Source: Gordionus sp. m RMFG-2023
Taxonomy: Eukaryota; Nematomorpha; Gordioida; Chordodea; Parachordodidae
NCBI RefSeq assembly: GCF_954871325.1
Contig: NC_088775.1
Span: 9,215,561-9,279,560 of the forward strand
Direction: 5' to 3'
Length of the DNA stretch: 64,000 nucleotides
Position 1 is the first letter of the stretch. Every line of letters begins with the position of its first letter. The notes below the pieces were generated by a model, which was not told the origin of the DNA, searched no databases, and worked only from the letters and a program-made list of their open reading frames with translations. Both the position numbers and the translations under genes were made by a program. Positions 33,701 through 45,700 of this stretch are shown piece by piece.

Positions 33701-36700
33701 AATCGATTTCTATCTTTGATTTCGATTGAAAAAAAATTTAAAATCTAGCAATAATTTTTATGATGCAGTACTACTACTATCATCATTTTACTCAAACAAA
33801 GACGAATACCACTTATTTATAAATCTTAATGTTATCATAGTTTGAGTTTGACCAAAAAATTTTTTTTGATTGCTTCCCTAGTAGTGAACCTGACGCGTCG
33901 TCACTGTTTCCCAGTATTAGTAACCCTGAAGTAAAATTCAAAGTAGAGGTGAGGGCTTTTAAATTTATTAATTGTTATCCTACCTAATAAGGCCTATATA
34001 TTTTTTGTATACTTTATTTTTAATATTAAATTAATTTTCTCTACTCTTCTCTTTTCATTACATTTTATATATTTTTAAAATAAAATAGTAAATTTTTCTC
34101 CGGGATAATAAATAATAAAATTAAAAATAAATAACTTAATATTTAAAATGACATTTTTTCTAAAACTCAAAAAAATATAAAAGTTTATAATTAAAAATTA
34201 TTGTCTATAAAAATAAAAAGAATAATAAAACTCCCAGCCCTCATTTTTGTGAAGGTTTTATATATTGTATTGTATCGCCAATTTTATAACTTGAATAAAC
34301 CTCATAATATATGGTCAATCTCAATGGTAACTTTTTATTCTCAATTCTTATATACACTAATCTATAATGATTCAATTTAACTGACCTTTTATTTAATATT
34401 AATAAATACGCTATATTATTGTATAACAAATATATTAAACGAACCTTTTAAAATATATGAAATATAACAGGCTCAATTTTTAAAAACGGCTAACCCAATA
34501 TTTAAACCAAAAAATATTATGCAAACCTGAATATTTGCTTTAATAATATTTTATACGTAATAAATAGTTGAAAATCTTCGTCCATTAGCATTGACGATAA
34601 TACCCATATTGAATTTATATGTAATCAAAAAGTTAAAATTATTCCTGTCCTTGAGATCTAGACCAGCCCATTTAGAGCCATGCGCTTGAAAATATTTTTT
34701 CATGATCATATATTTGAGTAACCATATTAAATTTTTTATTTTTTTATTACCCCCTTCCCTCTCCAGGTCGTACTTGTACACGAGATTAAGGTAAGGCTAT
34801 GTTATAATTCTGAATACTATTATAGTATCCTAATCAGAAGATATTTTAATTAACTATTATTTGATACCCATCAATCATCATATCAATATTTGGTGCGATT
34901 AAATTATTCCTGACCCCTCTAGTAATCCCTTGGCCCATCGAGAGGAGGTGCTTGGCTTGTTCCCTTTTCAATAGATCTTTTGATACGATATCTATAATAA
35001 CCGTATACACTTTTATAAGGTCAATAAAAAACAACTTAGAATATATGGGTCTGTGCCCCGGGTAACTCAATATTTGAATCAGAAAAATATTATGCACTCT
35101 CCATAATTTTGCTCGTAGATGGCATGGCACAAAGGTTTGGCCATCTATTAGCGAAATCTCGAGACTTATGCAATACTTTTCTGGCTAAAATATTGAGTTA
35201 GCAGTTTTACACTAGTCTGGACAATCTATAATTGCTTCCAATATTTATAAAGGGTAAAGTAGATATAAACAATATTTTACATTTGGGCAAAGTAAAGTGA
35301 TTGGTTAAAAAAGGTGCCAAATCTAAAATATTTAGATATTTTTATTTGATTTTAATTCTGAATTAAACGACACGAGTTCACAATAAAAATCAAGGTTTTT
35401 ACCGAAAAAACGTGATTTATACAGAAAAATGGGTTTTTCCAAAAAATTAGCTAGGGTGAGTCTTCCCGTATTATTTTTATAAAAAAAAATGAAAATAAAA
35501 ATTAATGATTATTATTAATTAAAGTAATTATAAACTACTCGTCCTCGAGTTTATAACTTGAACTAAGTTAGTCCACTCTGAGTCGGAGTCGAATGAACTC
35601 GATTATTTAACAACACTGACTAAACTATATATATTTTTTCATCCCCCTCTTCGTTAAGTATTTTAACAACGAAGCCTACGAGGCGAACCAATACGATAAA
35701 TTGCAAGCGAATTACGAGACCGCTTCCATCAAGACGGCTCTTAGTTTATCCGTTCTCAATTTCGGGCAGAACATCGTATTTAGCGGGGCATTGGCTTTTA
35801 CCATGATACTCGTTAGCCAGGAAATATTGAAAGGTTTTTCACCCGCCTTCATTTTTATTTTTTCATTAGCTCACAGTATTTTTTTTTACAGAAGGAAAAA
35901 TGGGGTGGGGGTATTTGGTTATTTAAAATTTATTATAATGAAAAATTGGATTCTATTCCAATTGCAAATATGATATTCTTCCATTAAAAAATATTTGATA
36001 AATGTTGTTATGCGAGTTTACCATAAAGTTATATTTAAGCTAATGTTTACAGCCGTTTCGTCTGGTCTGGTCTTTTTTCTACGACAGGACTGGGCTGTTA
36101 AGTCGGATGTGACCAGACCATCAGTCCGATCCCGCCCAGTCTAATATAAGCTAAGCACTATAAAAGTTAACATTTTTATATACAAATTTCATCAAGGCAT
36201 CTCTATTTGTTGATGCTGATGGTTAATAAATTAAAGCATAAGAGCTATAGTTGAATTTATATTTAAGCCCATTTTTAACCGGCTAAAAAATCAGCTAACC
36301 CAGTTGCCAGACAAAAACTATCACAATATAGTAGCTCAAATTTGAATGGAATTATGAATTAAAACGCCTTATGTTAACGGATTTTCTCCGGAATGCGCCT
36401 GTGCAATGAACCGGATTAGTTGACATTTAGTCATTACCCAACTATAATAATAGTACCTAGACCAGTAAGGGGCTACCATTAAGCTAGCTAACTGTTATAT
36501 TAGAATAAAGTATACTTGAAAAAGTATATTCATAATCTGAAAAGCCAATTTTTGTTAAGACCAATATTTATAAATATATGTAATTTGAATATTACGTTTC
36601 GTATTATAATTTTGTCTTAACGAAATATTTTATATATGACTTTTGTTTGATCTAAGTATATTATTGTACATACGCATTATAATTTGAATATTTGTTTGAA

Positions 36701-39700
36701 GTGGATAAATTTTATACATATAAAAGCAGATTAAAATTTAAATAAAAACAGTAATTCAATTCTAATTCTGTGTAGTTTATTTCAATTACAGCAAAAAACT
36801 AACAAAACTAACTTGCTCTCATATATATCAAACAAAACTAATGCCATCCATAACCATATTCCCAAAACAAAATATCTTTTAAATTTAAAAATAAAATTAT
36901 ATAAATAAATCAAATATCCATTTTCCTTATCTTAATATAGATAAAATTTTTGAGAACAAAAAAATGAGTTCACTATAATATACTTGACTTCTTATTTAAA
37001 TTTAAATTTGTCTGTAAGCATGGAAATTTTTTTTGATTATTGCATTTTCTTATTTTAAAAAAACTTTCTTTAGAAGAAAAATTTTAAAAAATTTATTGGA
37101 TCGAGTCGGAGCGTCCCTTTAAAATGGGCCTCAAATCCCAGCTTGGGCCCTAACGAACTTGGGGCATGAAATTTAAAAAAAAATTGTGTCTAGCTCGGGT
37201 TTCGAACAAAATAAAATCTGGGATTAGAACTCTAGCTCTTTCATAGTTTGTGACATGTATTAACATATTATTTAATAAATATAACCATTTTTTTTAGGTG
37301 AAATGACGGTTGGCGATCTTGTTTTGGTAAACGGGCTCATATTCCAACTCTCTTTACCCTTAAATTTTTTGGGCACTGTTTACAGGGAAATAAGACAGAG
37401 CATGATCGATATGCAGGCCATGTTTACCTTGATGAAAATACAGCCTCGTATCAAGGTTTTTTTTTAAGAAAAATAAACAATTTTTTATTTTTGATACTAC
37501 ATAGATACCTATTTCGTTTATATATATTTCTTTTTAGGTTAGGTAATTTTTTTTAATTCATTATATATAACTGTATTTCAATCATAAACTATGATATAAT
37601 AAAAATAAAAAAGGCTTATTCTATGAAAGCGGAATTTGGAGAATAAGTTCCCAAAAAAACAGGAGTATTTATATTTTAAAATAGCAATTAAAATTTTTTA
37701 GTTTATAAAAAATAAAATTCCTTAAGTTCTAATGTAAGGGTTCTAATGTAAGGGTTCTAATTTTGCCGCCTATATTTAAAAAAATAATAATTCAGAAAAC
37801 TTAATTTGTTAATATAGAATTCGTTTATATTATATATATTAAAATTATTTTATTTTTTATAATAAAGATTACATTAATATGAAAATATAAAAAAAATACG
37901 ATTTTTCTAGTAAATCGGAAAGATCATAAACTATAGAAAAAATTTCTTTAAATGAATATATATTCTTTCTTTCTTTCTCATGAGAATTTTTATATTATAT
38001 ATATATTGTTGTGTTGGCTCAACAGCATGGAGTTCAAACCCAATGGCATCATTTAACTAAAACAAATGTGATATTTGACATGGAGTCTCTCCCCTAATAA
38101 ACGTAAATTTAAAAAAAAAATGCTTTAAAGACTGGGACTGGAGAAAAAAATAAGGGGGTATACATATTTGCATTACGATTTTAAGTTGTATCTAACAAAT
38201 TAACAATTTAATTATATAATCGATATGAAAACCAAAACCAGAGACACACCAATAGCATTCTTTTCACCGATGTGCCGAATACCACAATTATCTGGCACTT
38301 AACCTTATTTATATATTAAAAAACACTGAAATTACATAATTATTAATCCATTTTCAAAAAAAATATAATAAGCTGGGGAAGGATGGAGGTGGCCTTTAGG
38401 TTGGGGGAAAAACTTTATCGGCCGGGGAGGGGGTTGGTGGGGGGAGATCTTTAACTTTGAAAGGGACGTCGGCAAGTGAGCCTAAAGGTGATAATAAATT
38501 TGGTAAAATTTTAAATAAATTTAATATATAGAATTTTTTTTAACAAGCTTTGACACTCGTACAATAATTTTATACAAGTTGCCCAGTAAAGACATAAATT
38601 TGCCTTTTGCTAGATTCCCGGTCGAAATCCCCCGCCCCTTTTCTTCTCAAGCTAACATTTCACTTTTGCTTATATTTTATTCTTTTTATAAAATTTCATT
38701 TTTTTAGTTGTTTTTTTCAAAAATATTTTAGTTATCATTTGGAAATATTACATTTATTCCATAAACTCGTTTTTTTAATATATCAGAGCTGCAGGGGCGG
38801 CTATATATTTTAAAATTTAAATCGCCATTAGCTATAAAAATTAAAAATAAATGTAATATTAGTCAATAGATCTACCTCAAATCTTTTCAAAATTAAAGGA
38901 AAGATAGATGGATCCGCTATTATGCTCCTTAACCTGATACAATTTTGGCTAATTCAGATCTTTGAAACCCATATAAAATTTAAATATTCCCGCAAAACTT
39001 CTTTTGCTATAGAAAGAGATTATCCTATATTTTAACAAATACCTAATTTCAGTATTATTTGTAAAAAAAATAATTTTATAATAAGGCGCCAGCTTGTGGA
39101 CTAATATTCATGAAATTAAGTTTAATTATTTTTGATTTAAGTTTTATTTAAATTAGCAGGTGTTGGGTTTTGACTGACGGGTCCCACGGAGAGGATGATA
39201 TTGTTAGTGTTCGGGGGTCCAGGATGGTCGATGATGGGATCCTGGGGATCGGGTTTGGGTATCGTTTTTGTCATGGTATCCCTGGTACTACGTCGAGAAA
39301 TAAATGTAACACGAATTTACTTTATTTTCTAATCAAACAGTAAAATTTCATATTATGTTATAAACAGAAAAAAAAATCATTAAATATTTAATTATCGCAA
39401 TTTATTTTTCCGAGGTCTATATAGTTCTCCCTTTTTTTTAATTAAACGAGTATAAACAAATATTAATTTCATTCTTGTCCATCACGAAAACTCGCTAGAA
39501 CCAGTTTTGAGGACGAAATCAAAACAGGCTCGGTATAAGTGAACAAGGAAAAATATAATTGGTAATATACGTATATTGTACAAACAAAGAGAAAAATATA
39601 AATGATAAACAAGTTATAGTAAAAACAATGGATTATATAAATTATAAACAGTGTTGAAACACAACAGCAGGTAAAAATTGTTTCATACGAATAAATTTTT

Positions 39701-42700
39701 AAATATTTTTTATAATGAAATTAATAATAATGTTAATATATATAAATTTATAAAAAAAATAAAAATTCGATTTGATAAATAAACACCATAATATAGGAAT
39801 CAACTTATTATTATAAATAATCTCTTGATATACTAATAATTTTATCATAATATAGCAATACTATTTTCCCAATAGGGTTGTTTGAAATAGTTCATTTTTG
39901 AGCCTCCTCAAAGCAACCTGGGGAAAAATAAAAAAAAATAATTTAGACGATCGATTAATGTAAGACATTAGTATATGTCTTAAGAAAATCAAATGTAAAT
40001 GTTTCTTTTTTAAATAATATATATTTTATTGTACATTAAAACAGATATTCTTTAATAACAGAAGTGGGATAAGGATAACAAAGTTCCCCACAAAACAAGC
40101 ATTATTTTAGCCTCCATTTTCTAAAAAGAAACTTGAATTTAATAAATATTATAAAATTGGCGGAATAATTTTTATAATTTTTGTTCCTCTTGACATATGT
40201 CTAAGGGAAGAGAGTAGGATTGGTATAATACAATGAGTTAGTTTAAAGGATTTATTTTGTCTTGGCAATATCTTCGAATAAAACATACCATCTGGTCTCA
40301 CATTATCTGATCATAAATTTGTAGGTAGTTCGGTATTCTAGTCCTCGTAAAATTACGCCTATTTATTGAATATTTGTTTTTAGAAATTAAATATTTTTTA
40401 CATCACGGGTATGACTTAAATACGAATCCTTATGAATCCTCTATAATAATGCACTAATTTAAAAATATCAATTTAATTTAAAATCATGTTTAGCTCTTCA
40501 AGCTCATTCGGAAAATGTTAATATCTTATTAAAAGTATTGGTTAAAAACTAAATATCGAGTCACTTAAGAATTTTAGCTAATCATGGAGTATTTTAAGAA
40601 AAAATGAAATATATAAAAATATAAGTATTAGAACATGATACCATTAGTTTTAATAAAAATTGATTTATTTCTTCTTCTTTTTCCTTTCTTAAGGTATTAA
40701 GAAAACAAAATTATTTAAAATTTTGTCGAGTTTTAAATCCAAGAAAATTTTATCAGAATTTGGCCCGATCTTAATTAAAATGTAAATACCGAATCCGGGC
40801 AAATATTATCGATCCAAATTTGATTCAATCGGATGCAGGTCTCTCTCTACTATATAATAAAGACATAAAGATGTGTAAATTTTGGCAACTCATTTTTATC
40901 GCCCTTTATATTTTTATTAAATTAAATAGGATATCCAGACGTACCCTCCCTTGTTTCCTAATTATGCACTTCACAATAACGACATTGATTTCAATAGGGA
41001 ACACCCTTTTAACGCCACTATCGAATTTTCGAACGTTAATTTTGGGTACACCCGAGAGAGGGACATAATTCAAGGCCTATCCTTCCACGTTCCCTCCGGT
41101 AAGAAAGTAGCCATAGTTGGGGGAAGCGGATGCGGGTTTGAAAATATTAAATATTCTTAAATTATGTTTTTAAACTAGCTTTTTTAACCTTAATTTCCCA
41201 AAATTACAAATCACTATTGGTCGAAGTCCACGAAAAAGCTAACAACGCCACTAAAAACCTTGCAAATATTTAATTTTTGGCGACCTCTCACAATTTTAAA
41301 TTTTTGGTAGACTTATTAAATCCGACATTTTTGTTCATAAATTTTAAATTGTTTGATTGGACATTTTAAGAACATGCATTAAATAGAGATTGATTTATGG
41401 ACGACCTATCCAACCAAGGATAATATGAAATAGAGATGGGTTCTGACCCCTTTTGAGGACATCGATCCCGATTAAGTTTCTTTTGTCAAAATTTCCGCTG
41501 GATAAATTTTAAATTTTCTCTACCGTAATTCGGGTCCAGAAGCCTGTTTACAGAACTGTACCTCCTCCACCTTACCCGAAGATATTGCCACAGACCATTA
41601 GTGTGCTGTTTATGTGTCATATTGTTTTTATTTTGATGGAATGCCCCGAAGGAATAAAAATTAATATTTATACTCATTTTAAATTATCATTATCATAGAA
41701 AATCCACTATAATACGTTTACTATACCGTTTTTACGATCCTAAATTTGGTATCATAAGCATCAATGGGCAGAATATCAAAAATGTTACTTTGGAAAGTTT
41801 AAGGGAATGCGTCGGTGTAGTGCCTCAAGTTTATATTAATAATATATATACTTTCTTTTAAAAAATCAAATTAATTATTTGAAATGAATATAACAATTTT
41901 TTTTTCTTTTTTTTAAAAAAAAATTCGTGCTCAAATTTAAAAGTATTTGAATATCTATTTAAAAAGATTTCTAGTTTAGAAAATATAAGATTATTTATAT
42001 TGCCTGTCTGTATTCGTTTCTATGTTATGCAAGAAAAAGAGAGTTATAGAGACGTTTTGTTTAAAATTGTTCAGTTGGCCACTGCGATCGTGAAAACAGG
42101 AACCAATTTTTGGACAACCATTTGAACCCGGGGTAATATAGGCAGGGGATGGCTCAAAACTATTTTGCAAAATTGATTACCATAAAAAAAATTGATAAAA
42201 TTCCCGAAATTATTTTAGATCCAAACTTGAGTGCAGGACTTTAGAAAAAGATAGAAAATAGAGAAAACCGCTAATTTTTTTAAATATGAAAAGTAAAGGT
42301 TTTATGTTTCTCTTTAGTAAAAAAATATTTTTCACGAAATATATTAAATAAAGACAAATTGAAATGTTATTATGAGCGCTTTCTTCTTTCAAATCTTTTA
42401 AAATCAAAAGGATACAGTTTTATTTCACGATACCATATTACACAACATCTGGTACGGAAACCTTAAAGCTCCACTGGAAAAGGTATATGAGGCGTCTAAA
42501 TTGGCCCAGGTACACCAGGCTATAATGCTTATGCCCAAACAATACGATACCATGGTAGGGGAAAGAGGTCTTAAACTTTCTGGTTAGTTGAATGCTTTTT
42601 TAATTTTAATTAATTATTTTTTTTAACCCATACAAAATTTATAAAAATTTTATAAGCCGGTTGTCGTTTTGGTTAAAATTTTTAATTAAAAAAAATAAAT

Positions 42701-45700
42701 AATATAATTTAAACGCATTTTTATAAAGTGGATTAAAATTTAAAAAAAAATTACTAAATTGCCTTTGTCATAATTTTATTTTGATGAAGGTGCGAAAACA
42801 TTATTTTCTACTATACATTTTTAAAATTCCATCCCGTCCCGTTTTTTAAACCCAAACCCGTCCTGATTTTGGGCCGACTTGTTGGGTTCTATTTTACAAG
42901 TTTACTTTTTATTTGTTTGATAATCTTTTTCAATCAACCCTTTTTATTAAATTACCTATTTTTTTTAAATTATAATACAATTATATATTCTCTTAATATT
43001 TAAACTTAACTTAATGTCTATCATCTTCAAATAATATCTCCACTTATACCTTTCCTCCGAGATCTTTAAATGGCATCTTATATAATAAATAAGAACGGCC
43101 TTAATGCTAATCCCCAATGGACTCCTACACTTATTCAAAAGTCGCCTATGTCTTTATCTTTAGTGTATCCTTCGTAAATATCTTGAATTAGATTCGATTG
43201 CGAAGGATTATAAAAATTGATTATAACTATAAGTATAACCTATTTGATTCTTATTTCTGGTAAGTCAACGACTGATGCTATTCATGCTATGTGAATTTAG
43301 AGAAATATAATTAGAATCAAAGGAATGTGTGATTTGTTGATGGACGCTAAAAAATTAATAGAGGTAGTAAGATATTCTGGAGCCTGGCAGTTGTCCCGAT
43401 AAGCAGAAGGATGTTGACCAGCAAACTATGATAGTATTAAAACAAGTAAATGAGCTAACTTCTATTAAAAATCAAAATAGCTTATGAATTTTTTAGGATT
43501 TGACCCGATAACCGATATCGCATATTTAATAATTGTATAACTTAAAATTTTTTTTTATTAATTTATTAATAATTTGATATAGCCTTTTATATAATAAATA
43601 ATTTAAATTATAGACCTGCGGATTTACCATTTGCACGACCCGGCCCAGCCCGTTCTGGATTTATTTAAAAATTATTTTATCTTTAATTTTTCTAGATTAT
43701 AATTACGATTTAAAAGATACCGCCTGGCCCCGTGTATTTTAAAAAAAATTAGGCCCGACCTAGGTAAATTGAAAAAAATTAAACTACGGTCCTTCTAATT
43801 TAAATATTAATCAAATTTTAGTATATACTTGGGAGTTTAAAATTTAATAATTTTTTATCCGCCATTTTCGATATATCGAATCGGATTATTTAAAAAATAA
43901 ATTTCCCGAATGATCAGTTTCTTACTCGCTTAACCCGTTACTGGTTAACGGTGCATATATGCACCACCTCCTATATACCTTATTTTAACATAGTAGTTTT
44001 TATTTTAAAAAATAATAAAAAAGATTTTTATATAGTTCAGACATTGTACTTCAAAACTGGAAAAGAAAAATATGAAAAAAATATTTTTTTATGTCCCTAA
44101 GAAACCCTCAAACTTTGCGAATTTATGAGGTCTAAAATGCAAAATTTTTTAAGTGATCTCACAAGCATATTATAAAATTATTTCGATAAAAACTAGTGTG
44201 TATATATTCTTTATAGATATATCAATATTTATCAATCATTTTTGAATTTTTAAATAATTAAAATTTTAATAGGTAACCACATAAAGTTGACTGGTGCATA
44301 TATGCACCGTTAACCATCTAGCAGTATAAATTATTTAAATAATTCAAACAAATGAAATTTAACATAATGAATTATAATTTTTTATATTAAAACCACTATT
44401 GTCACTAAGGGTGAGGGGAGGAGGGGTGGGTAGCTCGAGCCCCCTAAGAATTTTTTTAAAAAAATTTTATACCCAAAAAAAGACCTTTTGAAAATAATTA
44501 AAAAATTTTTTTTAACCCCCTGAGATTAAATCGAATAATATATTGTTCCTATTATAATTTTTTATCCCTATCAAATTATATGAAATTATTAGGTTCATAA
44601 ATATTCAAAAGTTTAAAATTATTTTTAGCCTCTTCCTTTCTGAAGATTTTATTTTATTTATATAAAATATTATGCACCTGTTTTGTCAATTCAATCAAAA
44701 TTATCAAAATAATAGATGACTAATAAAAAAATCAAGATTCTACGAAAATAATTTGTCTAGATATTTAATTTTTAATCAATTTTTTTAATGAAACGTTTTC
44801 TAACAATTGAACAAACGCTTGCTCAACTTTTTGAAGAGGAACCAATTGAAGAAAGAGATATGGTTATAATTCCGCCAAACCCCTCTGCAGTTAGTGATGA
44901 AGAAGATTTCGATGAAAATGACTTAACAAATGTCGGAGTTTTGCCTTCAGATACAGCTGGAGAATTGGAGATTCATAATTCAGTTGATGACGACCTTCCA
45001 GAACCATATTCTACAAGAAGCTATTCTCGAATTTCTCACAATTTAAAATGGAGAAAAACGGATGTTGAAAATGATTTACATGGTAAAAGTCCATCAGATA
45101 TATTTTCTTTAATTTTCGACGAAGACTTATATTCACTAATTGTAAAACAAAGTAATATTTATGCTAAACAAATGAATAGACCTAACATATGCATAACCAT
45201 CCAAGATATTCAGAGATTTATTGAAATTCTATTATTTACTGGATATCATTCTCTCCCACAAGAAAGAATGTACTGGTCTAATGATAGCGATATTTCTATT
45301 CCAATAATCCGGGATACAATGACCCAATTACAATTTCGAAATTTGAAATATAATATCCACAGACAATACTAAAACAGATATACATGATAGATTTTATAAA
45401 GTTAGGCCTTACATTAATATATTGAATAATAAATTTCAGCAATTCGGAATTTTCAAACATCATTTATCAATAGATGAACAGATGATACCATATCGAGGAA
45501 GACATTCTTGCAAAATGTTCATAAAAGGAAAACCAATTAGATTCGGATACAAGTCTTGGATATTGGCTTCTTCCGACGGTTGCGTATTCTCATTTGATAT
45601 ATATCAAGGAAAAAGCGAAAATAAATATGAATATGGATTAGGTGGAAATGTAATCATAAAATTATTAAATTGCAAAAACCAAATTATCATAAAATATATT

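Larger units (their letters stand above)
32757..33906 (+). mobile_element. hAT element in ABCB7 intron 7, perfect TSD
   Basis: Flanked by a perfect 8-bp duplication TTTCCCAG (32749-32756 and 33907-33914). The left end reads CATTCCATAGAAGCAAGGG and the right end TTGCTTCCCTAGTAG with terminal CGTCACTG; the inverted repeats are imperfect. The left third has a 29-30-bp tandem repeat (32825-33075). The remains of the transposase C-terminus lie at 33464-33748. At 1,150 bp it is internally deleted. Confidence 0.85.

Noticed and set aside
35701-35973. Independent 90-aa membrane protein
   Set aside because: It is ABCB7 exon 8 read on into the intron beyond the splice donor at 35834.
38010-38060. Possible tRNA-derived SINE (GGCTCAACAGCATGG then GTTCAAACCC)
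   Set aside because: The A-box-like and B-box-like parts are too close together and no cloverleaf or poly-A tail can be formed.
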